Shown here in pieces: positions 1 to 14,176 of a stretch of DNA of 64,000 bases. The notes beneath the pieces were generated by a model, which made no database searches, had not been told where the DNA came from, and saw only the letters and a list, made by a program, of their open reading frames with translations. Made by a program: the position numbers and the translations under genes. The DNA is from Plantago major (taxonomy: Eukaryota > Streptophyta > Magnoliopsida > Lamiales > Plantaginaceae). The stretch covers positions 27,132,667 through 27,196,666 of the forward strand of contig CM048842.1 of NCBI GenBank assembly GCA_026545765.1. The letters are read 5' to 3'. How positions within the stretch are numbered: position 1 is the stretch's first letter; every line of letters starts with the position of its first letter.

Positions 1-56
1 CAAGTCTATTTCAGATTTGAACAACACACTAACATAGTTTCATAATGTCGAATGAA
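1..56. repeat. G/C chimeric monomer (HOR landmark)
   Basis: The first half (AAGTCTATTTCAGATTTGAA) is G-type. The second half (CACTAACATAG followed by ATAATGTCGAA) is C-type. It is followed directly by a D monomer, so one seven-monomer cycle has lost A, B and parts of G and C. It occurs once in every unit of the homogeneous array and again near 41,207-41,261 in the diverged array. Confidence 0.8.
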
Positions 57-1014
57 GAAGTTTATTCGAGATTTAAACAATACACAGAACGAGTATGAGT
101 ATCACAAATGAAGAACTCAACATGACTGTTAAAAATAAACGTAAGGAGTGAGATAAACAACAAATGTAAAACTCTACTCGAAGTTAAGCAACACCGACAA
201 AGAGTTAGATAATTATAAAACAGAGATGTCTATTTAAGATTTAAACAACACACACTAGGAGTAAGAAAATAAGGCACGAAGAACTGTACTTGAGGGTTCA
301 ACAACACAAATGGAGTGGGATACACAACAAACGAACAACTCTACTTGAGAGATAAAAATAGCACACTAAAGGAAAGGGATAAACAACAAACGAATAAATC
401 TACATGAGAGTTAAACAACACACTAATGGAGTGGGATAATGTCGAACGAATAATTCTATTCGAGATTTAAACAATACAGAGAAGGAGTAAGAGTACCAAT
501 AACGAAGAACTCTACTTGATATTTAAAGAACACAAATAAGGAGTGAGATAAACAACAAATGTAAAACACTACTCGAGTGTTCAGCAACACAATAAATGAG
601 TGGGATAGTTACAAATAGATAAATCTATTGGAGATTTAAACAACTCACAGTAGGAGTAATAAAATAAGGCACGAAGAACTCTACTTGGGAGTTCAACCAC
701 ACAAATGGAGTGCAGATGGACAACAAACGAATAACTCTACTTGAGAGATAAAGACAACACACTAAAGGAGAGGGATGAACAACAAACGAAAGAATCTACT
801 TGAGAGTTAAACAACACACTAACCGAGTGAGATAGTATCGAATGAAGAAGTCTATTCGAGACTTAAACAATACAAAGAAGGAGTATGAGTATCACAAACG
901 AAGAACTCTATAATAGAGTTAAAAACCCACATAAGGAGTGAGATAAACAACAAACGTAAAACTCTGCTCGAGAGTTAAGCAACACAATAAAGGAGTTAGA
1001 TAATTACAAATAGA
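1..1014. repeat. Reference HOR unit resolved into monomers
   Basis: Three D-type monomers (core TATTCGAGA) start their TATTCGAG cores near 62, 459 and 854, and the next unit's D lies near 1078. The spacings of about 395, 395 and 224 bp equal 7, 7 and 4 monomers, which gives 18 per unit. Type landmarks: A carries AAGGCACGAA at its start, B carries GGGATGAACAAC, C ends ATAATGTCGAA, D carries AAACAATACA, E carries GTGAGATAAACAACAAATGT, F carries ACTCGAGAGTTAAGCAACAC, and G carries TAGGAGTAATAAAATAAGGC. Confidence 0.85.
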
Positions 1015-4000
1015 CAAGTCTATTTCAGATTTGAACAACACACTAACATAGTTTCATAATGTCGAATGAAGAAGTTTATTCGAGATTTAAACAATACACA
1101 GAACGAGTATGAGTATCACAAATGAAGAACTCAACATGGTATTAAAAATAAAGCGTAAGGAGTGAGATAAACAACAAATGTAAAACTACTCGAAGTTAAG
1201 CAACACAAGAAAAGAGTTAGATAATTATAAAAAGCAGAGATGTCTATTTAAGATTTAAACAACACACACTAGGAGTAAGAAAATAAGGCACGAAGAACTG
1301 TACTTGAGGGTTCAACAACACAAATGGAGTGGGATACACAACAAACGAACAACTCTACTTGAGAGATAAAAATAGCACACTAAAGGAAAGGGATAAACAA
1401 CAAACGAATAAATCTACATGAGAGTTAAACAACACACTAATGGAGTGGGATAATGTCGAACGAATAATTCTATTCGAGATTTAAACAATCTGAGAGAAGG
1501 AGTAAGAGTACCAATAACGAAGAACTCTACTTGATATTTAAAGAACACAAATAAGGAGTGAGATAAACAACAAATGTAAAACACTACTCGAGTGTTCAGC
1601 AACACAATAAATGAGTGGGATAGTTACAAATAGAGAAATCTATTGGAGATTTAAACAACTCACAGTAGGAGTAATAAAATAAGGCACGAAGAACTCTACT
1701 TGGGAGTTCAACCACACAAATGGAGTGCAGATGGACAACAAACGAATAACTCTACTTGAGAGATAAAGACAACACACTAAAGGAGAGGGATGAACAACAA
1801 ACGAAAGAATCTACTTGAGAGTTAAACAACACACTAACCGGGTGAGATAGTATCGAATGAAGAAGTCTATTCGAGACTTAAACAATACAAAGAAGGAGTA
1901 TGAGTATCACAAACGAAGAACTCTATAATAGAGTTAAAAACCCACATAAGGAGTGAGATAAACAACAAACGTAAAACTCTGCTCGAGAGTTAAGCAACAC
2001 AATAAAGGAGTTAGATAATTACAAATAGACAAGTCTATTTGATTTGAACAACACACTAACATAGTTTCATAATGTCGAATGAAGAAGTTTATTCGAGATT
2101 TAAACAATACATGTAGCAGTATGAGTATCACAAATGAAGAACTCAACATGATCATTAAAAATAAGCGTAAGGTGAGATAAACAACAAATGTAAAACTCTA
2201 CTCGAAGTTAAGCAACACAGTAAAAGAGTTAGATAATTATAAAACAGAGATGTCTATTTAAGATTTAAACAACACACACTAGGAGTAAGAAAATAAGGCA
2301 CGAAGAACTGTACTTGAGGGTTCAACAACACAAATGGAGTGGGATACACAACAAACGAACAACTCTACTTGAGAGATAAAAATAGCACACTAAAGGAAAG
2401 GGATAAACAACAAGCGAATAAATCTACATGAGAGTTAAACAACACACTAATGGGTGGGATAATGTCGAACGAATAATTCTATTCGAGATTTAAACAATAC
2501 AGAGAAGGAGTAAGAGTACCAATAACGAAGAACTCTACTTGATATTTAAAGAACACAAATAAGGAGTGAGATAAACAACAAATGTAAAACACTACTCGAG
2601 TGTTCAGCAACACAATAAATGAGTGGGATAGTTACAAATAGATAAATCTATTGGAGATTTAAACAACTCACAGTAGGAGTAATAAAATAAGGCACGAAGA
2701 ACTCTACTTGGGAGTTCAACCACACAAATGGAGTGCAGATGGACAACAAACGAATAACTCTACTTGAGAGATAAAGACAACACACTAAAGGAGAGGGATG
2801 AACAACAAACGAAAGAATCTACTTGAGAGTTAAACAACACACTAACCGGGTGAGATAGTATCGAATGAAGAAGTCTATTCGAGACTTAAACAATACAAAG
2901 AAGGAGTATGAGTATCACAAACGAAGAACTCTATAATAGAGTTAAAAACCCACATAAGGAGTGAGATAAACAACAAACGTAAAACTCTGCTCGAGAGTTA
3001 AGCAACACAATAAAGGAGTTAGATAATTACAAATAGACAAGTCTATTTCAGATTTGAACAACACACTAACATAGTTTCATAATGTCGAATGAAGAAGTTT
3101 ATTCGAGATTTAAACAATACACAGAACGAGTATGAGTATCACAAATGAAGAACTCAACATGACTGTTAAAAATAAACGTAAGGAGTGAGATAAACAACAA
3201 ATGTAAAACTCTACTCGAAGTTAAGCAACACAGTAAAAGAGTTAGATAATTATAAAACAGAGATGTCTATTTAAGATTTAAACAACACACTAGGAGTAAG
3301 AAAATAAGGCACGAAGAACTGTACTTGAGGGTTCAACAACACAAATGGAGTGGGATACACAACAAACGAACAACTCTACTTGAGAGATAAAAATAGCACA
3401 CTAAAGGAAAGGGATAAACAACAAACGAATAAATCTACATGAGAGTTAAACAACACACTAATGGAGTGGGATAATGTCGAACGAATAATTCTATTGAGAT
3501 TTAAACAATACAGAGAAGGAGTAAGAGTACCAATAACGAAGAACTCTACTTGATATTTAAAGAACACAAATAAGGAGTGAGATAAACAACAAATGTAAAA
3601 CACTACTCAGTGTTCGAGAACACAATAAATGAGTGGGATAGTTACAAATAGATAAATCTATTGGAGATTTAAACAACTCACGATGGGAGTAATAAAATAA
3701 GGCGAAGAACTCTACTTGGGAGTTCAACCACACAAATGGAGTGCAGATGGACAACAAACGAATAACTCTACTTGAGAGATAAAGACAACACACTAAAGGA
3801 GAGGGATGAACAACAAACGAAAGAATCTACTTGAGAGTTAAACAACACACTAACCGGGTGAGATAGTATCGAATGAAGAAGTCTATTCGAGACTTAAACA
3901 ATACAAAGAAGGAGTATGAGTATCACAAACGAAGAACTCTATAATAGAGTTAAAAACCCACATAAGGAGTGAGATAAACAACAAACGTAAAACTCTGCTC

Positions 4001-7000
4001 GAGAGTTAAGCAACACAATAAAGGAGTTAGATAATTACAAATAGACAAGTCTATTTCAGATTTGAACAACACACTAACATAGTTTCATAATGTCGAATGA
4101 AGAAGTTTATTCGAGATTTAAACAATACACAGAACGAGTATGAGTATCACAAATGAAGAACTCAACATGACTGTTAAAAATAAACGTAAGGAGTGAGATA
4201 AACAACAAATGTAAAACTCTACTCGAAGTTAAGCAACACAGTAAAAGAGTTAGATAATTATAAAACAGAGATGTCTATTTAAGATTTAAACAACACACAC
4301 TAGGAGTAAGAAAATAAGGCACGAAGAACTGTACTTGAGGGTTCAACAACACAAATGGAGTGGGATACACAACAAACGAACAACTCTACTTGAGAGATAA
4401 AAATAGCACACTAAAGGAAAGGGATAAACAACAAACGAATAAATCTACATGAGAGTTAAACAACACACTAATGGAGTGGGATAATGTCGAACGAATAATT
4501 CTATTCGAGATTTAAACAATACAGAGAAGGAGTAAGAGTACCAATAACGAAGAACTCTACTTGATATTTAAACAACACAAATAAGGAGTGAGATAAACAA
4601 CAAATGTAAAACACTACTCGAGTGTTCAGCAACACAATAAATGAGTGGGATAGTTACAAATAGAGAAATCTATTAGAGATTTAAACAACTCACAGTAGGA
4701 GTAATAAAATAAGGAACGAAGAACTCTACTTGGGAGTTCAACCACACAAGTGGAGTGCAGATGGACAACAAACGAATAACTCTACTTGAGAGATAAAGAC
4801 AACACACTAAAGGAGAGGGATGAACAACAAACGAAAGAATCTACTTGAGAGTTAAACAACACACTAACCGAGTGAGATAGTATCGAATGAAGAAGTCTAT
4901 TCGAGACTTAAACAATACAAAGAAGGAGTATGAGTATCACAAACGAAGAACTCTATAATAGAGTTAAAAACCCACATAAGGAGTGAGATAAACAACAAAC
5001 GTAAAACTCTGCTCGAGAGTTAAGCAACACAATAAAGGAGTTAGATAATTACAAACAGACAAGTCTATTTCAGATTTGAACAACACACTAACATAGTTTC
5101 ATAATGTCGAATGAAGAAGTTTATTCGAGATTTAAACAATACACAGAACGAGTATGAGTATCACAAACGAAGAACTCAACATGACTGTTAAAAATAAACG
5201 TAAGGAGTGAGATAAACAACAAATGTATTACTCTACTCGAGAGTTAAGCAACACAGTAAAAGAGTTAGATAATTATAAAACAGAGAAGTCTATTTAAGAT
5301 TTAAACAACACACACTAGGAGTAAGAAAATATGGCACGAAGAACTGTACTTGAGGGTTCAACAACACAAATGGAGTGGGATACACAACAAACGAACAACT
5401 CTACTTGAGAGATAAAAATAACACACTAAAGGAAAGGGATAAACAACAAACGAATAAATCTACTTGAGAGTTAAACAACACACTAATGGAGTGGGATAAT
5501 GTCGAACGAATAATTCTATTCGAGATTTAAACAATACAGAGAAGGAGTACCAATAACGAAGAACTCTACTTGATATTTAAACAACACAAATAAGGAGTGA
5601 GATAAACAACAAATGTAAAACACTACTCGAGTGTTCAGCAACACAATAAATGAGTGGGATAGTTACAAATAGAGAAATCTATTAGAGATTTAAACAACTC
5701 ACGATGGGAGTAATAAAATAAGGAACGAAGAACTCTACTTGGGAGTTCAACCACACAAGTGGAGTGCAGATGGACAACAAACGAATAACTCTACTTGAGA
5801 GATAAAGACAACACACTAAAGGAGAGGGATGAACAACAAACGAAAGAATCTACTTGAGAGTTAAACAACACACTAACCGAGTGAGATAGTATCGAATGAA
5901 GAAGTCTATTCGAGACTTAAACAATACAAAGAAGGAGTATGAGTATCACAAACGAAGAACTCTATAATAGAGTTAAAAACCCACATAAGGAGTGAGATAA
6001 ACAACAAACGTAAAACTCTGCTCGAGAGTTAAGCAACACAATAAAGGAGTTAGATAATTACAAACAGACAAGTCTATTTCAGATTTGAACAACACACTAA
6101 CATAGTTTCATAATGTCGAATGAAGAAGTTTATTCGAGATTTAAACAATACACAGAACGAGTATGAGTATCACAAACGAAGAACTCAACATGACTGTTAA
6201 AAATAAACGTAAGGAGTGAGATAAACAACAAATGTATTACTCTACTCGAGAGTTAAGCAACACAGTAAAAGAGTTAGATAATTATAAAACAGAGAAGTCT
6301 ATTTAAGATTTAAACAACACACACTAGGAGTAAGAAAATATGGCACGAAGAACTGTACTTGAGGGTTCAACAACACAAATGGAGTGGGATACACAACAAA
6401 CGAACAACTCTACTTGAGAGATAAAAACAACACACTAAAGGAAAGGGATAAACAACAAACGAATAAATCTACTTGAGAGTTAAACAACACACTAATGGAG
6501 TGGGATAATGTCGAACGAATAATTCTATTCGAGATTTAAACAAAACAGAGAAGGAGTAACAGTATCAATAACGAAGAACTCTACTTGATATTTAAACAAC
6601 ACAAATAAGGAGTGAGATAAACAACAAATGTAAAACACTACTCGAGTGTTCAGCAACACAATAAATGAGTGGGATAGTTACAAATAGAGAAATCTATTAG
6701 AGATTTAAACAACTCACAGTAGGAGTAATAAAATAAGGCACGAAGAACTCTACTTGGGAGTTCAACCACACAAATGGAGTGCAGATGGACAACAAACGAA
6801 TAACTCTACTTGAGAGATAAAGACAACACACTAAAGGAGCGGGATGAACAACAAACGAAAGAATCTACTTGAGAGTTAAACAACACACTAACCGAGTGAG
6901 ATAGTATCGAATGAAGAAGTCTATTCAAGACTTAAACAATACAAAGATGGAGTATGGGTATCACAAACGAAGAACTCTATATTAGAGTTAAAAACCCACA

Positions 7001-10000
7001 TAAGGAGTGAGATAAACAACAAATGTAAAACTCTGCTCGAGAGTTAAGCAACACAATAAAGGAGTTAGATAATTACAAACAGACAAGTCTATTTCAGATT
7101 TGAACAACACACTAACATAGTTTCATAATGTCGAATGAAGAAGTTTATTCGAGATTTAAACAATACACAGAACGAGTATGAGTATCACAAATGAAGAACT
7201 CAACATGACTGTTAAAAATAAACGTAAGGAGTGAGATAAACAACAAATGTAAAACTCTACTCGAAGTTAAGCAACACAGTAAAAGAGTTAGATAATTATA
7301 AAACAGAGATGTCTATTTAAGATTTAAACAACACACACTAGGAGTAAGAAAATAAGGCACGAAGAACTGTACTTGAGGGTTCAACAACACAAATGGAGTG
7401 GGATACACAACAAACGAACAACTCTACTTGAGAGATAAAAACAGCACACTAAAGGAAAGGGATAAACAACAAACGAATAAATCTACATGAGAGTTAAACA
7501 ACACACTAATGGAGTGGGATAATGTCGAACGAAAAATTCTATTCGAGATTTAAACAATACAGAGAAGGAGTAAGAGTACCAATAACGAAGAACTCTACTT
7601 GATATTTAAACAACACAAATAAGGAGTGAGATAAACAACAAATGTAAAACACTACTCGAGTGTTCAGCAACACAATAAATGAGTGGGATAGTTACAAATA
7701 GAGAAATCTATTGGAGATTTAAACAACTCACAGTAGGAGTAATAAAATAAGGCACGAAGAACTCTACTTGGGAGTTCAACCACACAAATGGAGTGTAGAT
7801 GGACAACAAACGAATAACTCTACTTGAGAGATAAAGACAACACACTAAAGGAGAGGGATGAACAACAAACGAAAGAATCTACTTGAGAGTTAAACAACAC
7901 ACTAACCGAGTGAGATAGTATCGAAGGAAGAAGTCTATTCGAGACTTAAACAATACAAAGAAGGAGTATGAGTATCACAAACGAAGAACTCTATATTAGA
8001 GTTAAAAACCCACATAAGGAGTGAGATAAACAACAAATGTAAAACTCTGCGCGAGAGTTAAGAAACACAATAAAGGAGTTAGATAATTACAAACAGACAA
8101 GTCTATTTCAGATTTGAACAACACACTAACATAGTTTCATAATGTCGAACGAAGAAGTTTATTCGAGATTTAAACAATACACAGAAGGAGTATGAGTATC
8201 ACAAACGAAGAACTCAACATGACTGTTAAAAATAAACGTAAGGAGTGAGATAAACAACAAATGTAAAACACTACTCGAGAGTTAAGCAACACAGTAAAAG
8301 AGTTAGATAATTATAAAATAGAGAAGTCTATTTAAGATTTAAACAACACACACTAGGAGTAAGAAAATAAGGCACGAAGAACTGTACTTGAGGGTTCAAC
8401 AACACAAATGGAGTGGGATACACAACAAACGAACAACTCTACTTGAGAGATAAAAACAGCACACTAAAGGAAAGGGATAAACAACAAACGAATAAATCTA
8501 CATGAGAGTTAAACAACACACTAATGGAGTGGGATAATGTCGAACGAAAAATTCTATTCGAGATTTAAACAATACAGAGAAGGAGTAAGAGTACCAATAA
8601 CGAAGAACTCTACTTGATATTTAAACAACACAAATAAGGAGTGAGATAAACAACAAATGTAAAACACTACTCGAGTGTTCAGCAACACAATAAATGAGTG
8701 GGATAGTTACAAATAGAGAAATCTATTGGAGATTTAAACAACTCACAGTAGGAGTAATAAAATAAGGCACGAAGAACTCTACTTGGGAGTTCAACCACAC
8801 AAATGGAGTGCAGATGGACAACAAACGAATAACTCTACTTGAGAGATAAAGACAACACACTAAAGGAGCGGGATGAACAACAAACGAAAGAATCTACTTG
8901 AGAGATAAACAACACACTAACCGAGTGAGATAGTATCGAAGGAAGAAGTCTATTCGAGACTTAAACAATACAAAGAAGGAGTATGAGTATCACAAACGAA
9001 GAACTCTATAATAGAGTTAAAAACCCACATAAGGAGTGAGATAAACAACAAACGTAAAACTCTGCTCGAGAGTTAAGCAACACAATAAAGGAGTTAGATA
9101 ATTACAAACAGACAAGTCTATTTCAGATTTGAACAACACACTAACATAGTTTCATAATGTCGAATGAAGAAGTTTATTCGAGATTTAAACAATACACAGA
9201 ACGAGTATGAGTATCACAAACGAAGAACTCAACATGACTGTTAAAAATAAACGTAAGGAGTGAGATAAACAACAAATGTATTACTCTACTCGAGAGTTAA
9301 GCAACACAGTAAAAGAGTTAGATAATTATAAAACAGAGAAGTCTATTTAAGATTTAAACAACACACATTAGGAGTAAGAAAATATGGCACGAAGAACTGT
9401 ACTTGAGGGTTCAACAACACAAATGGAGTGGGATACACAACAAACGAACAACTCTACTTGAGAGATAAAAACAACACACTAAAGGAAAGGGATAAACAAC
9501 AAACGAATAAATCTACTTGAGAGTTAAACAACACACTAATGGAGTGGGATAATGTCGAACGAATAATTCTATTCGAGATTTAAACAAAAGCAGGAGAAGA
9601 ATGTATCAATAACGAAGAACTCTACTTGATATTTAAACAACACAAATAAGGAGTGAGATAAACAACAAATGTAAAACACTACTCGAGTGTTCAGCAACAC
9701 AATAAATGAGTGGGATAGTTACAAATAGAGAAATCTATTGGAGATTTAAACAACTCACAGTAGGAGTAATAAAATAAGGCACGAAGAACTCTACTTGGGA
9801 GTTCAACCACACAAATGGAGTGCAGATGGACAACAAACGAATAACTCTACTTGAGAGATAAAGACAACACACTAAAGGAGCGGGATGAACAACAAACGAA
9901 AGAATCTACTTGAGAGTTAAACAACACACTAACCGAGTGAGATAGTATCGAAGGAAGAAGTCTATTCGAGACTTAAACAATACAAAGAAGGAGTATGAGT

Positions 10001-13000
10001 ATCACAAACGAAGAACTCTATATTAGAGTTAAAAACCCACATAAGGAGTGAGATAAACAATAAATGTAAAACTCTGCTCGAGAGTTAAGCAACATAATAA
10101 AGGAGTTAGATAATTACAAACAGACAAGTCTATTTCAGATTTGAACAACACACTAACATAGTTTCATAATGTCGAACGAAGAAGTTTATTCGAGATTTAA
10201 ACAATACACAGAACGAGTATGAGTAGCACAAACGAAGAACTCAACATGACTGTTAAAAATAAACGTAAGGAGTGAGATAAACAACAAATGTGAAACTCTA
10301 CTCGAAGTTAAGCAACACAGTAAAAGAGTTAGATAATTATAAAATAGAGATGTCTATTCAAGATTTAAACAACACACACTAGGAGTAAGAAAATAAGGCA
10401 CGAAGAACTGTACTTGAGGGTTCAACAACACAAATGGAGTGGGATACACAACAAACGAACAACTCTACTTGAGAGATAAAAACAGCACACTAAAGGAAAG
10501 GGATAAACAACAAACGAATAAATCTACATGAGAGTTAAACAACACACTAATGGAGTGGGATAATGTCGAACGAAAAATTCTATTCGAGATTTAAACAATA
10601 CAGAGAAGGAGTAAGAGTACCAATAACGAAGAACTCTACTTGATATTTAAACAACACAAATAAGGAGTGAGATAAACAACAAATGTAAAACACTACTCGA
10701 GTGTTCAGCAACACAATAAATGAGTGGGATAGTTACAAATAGAGAAATCTATTGGAGATTTAAACAACTCACAGTAGGAGTAATAAAATAAGGCACGAAG
10801 AACTCTACTTGGGAGTTCAACCACACAAATGGAGTGTAGATGGACAACAAACGAATAACTCTACTTGAGAGATAAAGACAACACACTAAAGGAGAGGGAT
10901 GAACAACAAACGAATGAATCTACTTGAGAGTTAAACAACACACTAACCGAGTGAGATAGTATCGAATGAAGAAGTCTATTCGAGACATAAACAATACAAA
11001 GAAGGAGTATGAGTATCACAAACGAAGAACTCTATATTAGAGTAAAAAACCACATAAGGAGTGAGATAAACAACAAATGTAAAACTCTACTCGAGAGTTA
11101 AGCAACACAATAAAGGAGTTAGATAATTACAAACAGACAAGTCTATTTCAGATTTGAACAACACACTATCATTGTTTCATAATGTCGAACGAAGAAGTTT
11201 ATTCGAGATTTAAACAATACACAGAACGAGTATGAGTATCACAAACGAAGAACTCAACATGACTGTTAAAAATAAACGTAAGGAGTGAGATAAACAACAA
11301 ATGTATTACTCTACTCGAGAGTTAAGCAACACAGTAAAAGAGTTAGATAATTATAAAACAGAGAAGTCTATTTAAGATTTAAACAACACACACTAGGAGT
11401 AAGAAAATATGGCACGAAGAACTGTACTTGAGGGTTCAACAACACAAATGGAGTGGGATACACAACAAACGAACAACTCTACTTGAGAGATAAAAACAAC
11501 ACACTAAAGGAAAGGGATAAACAACAAACGAATAAATCTACTTGAGAGTTAAACAACACACTAATGGAGTGGGATAATGTCGAACGAATAATTCTATTCG
11601 AGATTTAAACAAAACAGAGAAGGAGTAACAGTATCAATAACGAAGAACTCTACTTGATATTTAAACAACACAAATAAGGAGTGCGATAAACAACAAATGT
11701 AAAACACTACTCGAGTGTTCAGCAACACAATAAATGAGTGGGATAGTTACAAATAGAGAAATCTATTGGAGATTTAAACAACTCACAGTAGGAGTAATAA
11801 AATAAGGCACGAAGAACTCTACTTGGGAGTTCAACCACACAAATGGAGTGTAGATGGACAACAAACGAATAACTCTACTTGAGTGATAAAGACAACACAC
11901 AAAAGGAGAGGGATGAACAACAAACGAATGAATCTACTTGAGAGTTAAACAACACACTAACCGAGTGAGATAGTATCGAATGAAGAAGTCTATTCGAGAC
12001 ATAAACAATACAAAGAAGGAGTATGAGTATCACAAACGAAGAACTCTATATTAGAGTAAAAAACCACATAAGGAGTGAGATAAACAACAAATGTAAAACT
12101 CTGCTCGAGAGTTAAGCAACACAATAAAGGAGTTAGATAATTACAAACAGACAAGTCTATTTCAGATTTGAACAACACACTAACATAGTTTCATAATGTC
12201 GAACGAAGAAGTTTATTCGAGATTTAAACAATACACAGAAGGAGTATGAGTATCACAAACGAAGAACTCAACATGACTGTTAAAAATAAACGTAAGGAGT
12301 GAGATAAACAACAAATGTAAAACTCTACTCGAGAGTTAAGCAACACAGTAAAAGAGTTAGATAATTATAAAATAGAGAAGTCTATTTAAGATTTAAACAA
12401 CACACACTAGGAGTAAGAAAATAAGGCACGAAGAACTGTACTTGAGGGTTCAACAACACAAATGGAGTGGGATACACAACAAACGAACAACTCTACTTGA
12501 GAGATAAAAACAACACACTAAAGGAAAGGGATAAACAACAAACGAATAAATCTACTTGAGAGTTAAACAACACACTAATGGAGTGGGATAATGTCGAACG
12601 AATAATTCTATTCGAGATTTAAACAAAACAGAGAAGAATGATATCAATAACGAAGAACTCTACTTGATATTTAAACAACACAAATAAGGAGTGCGATAAA
12701 CAACAAATGTAAAACACTACTCGAGTGTTCAGCAACACAATAAATGAGTGGGATACTTATAAATAGAGAAATCTATTAGAGATTTAAAGAACTCACAGTA
12801 GGAGTAATAAAATAAGGCACGAAGAACTCTAATTGGGAGTTCAACCACACAAATGGAGTGCAGATGGACAACAAACGAATAACTCTACTTGAGAGATAAA
12901 GACAACACACTAAAGGAGCGGGATGAACAACAAACGAAAGAATCTACTTGAGAGTTAAACAACACACTAACCGAGTGAGATAGTATCGAATGAAGAAGTC

Positions 13001-14176
13001 TATTCGAGACTTAAACAATACAAAGAAGGAGTATGGGTATCACAAACGAAGAACTCTATATTAGAGTTAAAAACCCACATAAGGAGTGAGATAAACAACA
13101 AATGTAAAACTCTGCTCGAGAGTTAAGCAACACAATAAAGGAGTTAGATAATTACAAACAGACAAGTCTATTTCAGATTTGAACAACACACTAACATAGT
13201 TTCATAATGTCGAACGAAGAAGTTTATTCGAGATTTAAACAATACACAAGGAGTGTGAGTATCACAAACGAAGAACTCAACATGACTGTTAAAAATAAAC
13301 GTAAGGAGTGAGATAAACAACAAATGTAAAACTCTACTCGAGAGTTAAGCAACACAGTAAAAGAGTTAGATAATTATAAAACAGAGAAGTCTATTTAAGA
13401 TTTAAACAACACACACTAGGAGTAAGAAAATAAGGCACGAAGAACTGTACTTGAGGGTTCAACAACACAAATGGAGTGGGATACACAACAAACGAACAAC
13501 TCTACTTGAGAGATAAAAACAACACACTAAAGGAAAGGGATAAACAACAAACGAATAAATCTACTTGAGAGTTAAACAACACACTAATGGAGTGGGATAA
13601 TGTCGAACGAATAATTCTATTCGAGATTTAAACAATACAGAGAAGGAGTAAGAGTATCAATAACGAAGAACTCTGCTTGATATTTAAAGAACACAAATAA
13701 GGAGTGAGATAAACAACAAATGTAAAACACTACTGAAAGTGTTCAAAGAACACAATAAATGAGTGGGATAGTTACAAATAGAGAAATCTATTGGAGATTT
13801 AAACAACTCACAGTAGGAGTAATAAAATAAGGCACGAAGAACTCTACTTGGGAGTTCAACCACACAAATGGAGTGTAGATGGACAACAAACGAATAACTC
13901 TACTTGAGTGATAAAGACAACACACAAAAGGAGAGGGATGAACAACAAACGAATGAATCTACTTGAGAGTTAAACAACACACTAACCGAGTGAGATAGTA
14001 TCGAATGAAGAAGTCTATTCGAGACATAAACAATACAAAGAAGGAGTATGAGTATCACAAACGAAGAACTCTATATTAGAGTAAAAAACCACATAAGGAG
14101 TGAGATAAACAACAAATGTAAAACTCTGCTCGAGAGTTAAGCAACACAATAAAGGAGTTAGATAATTACAAACAGA

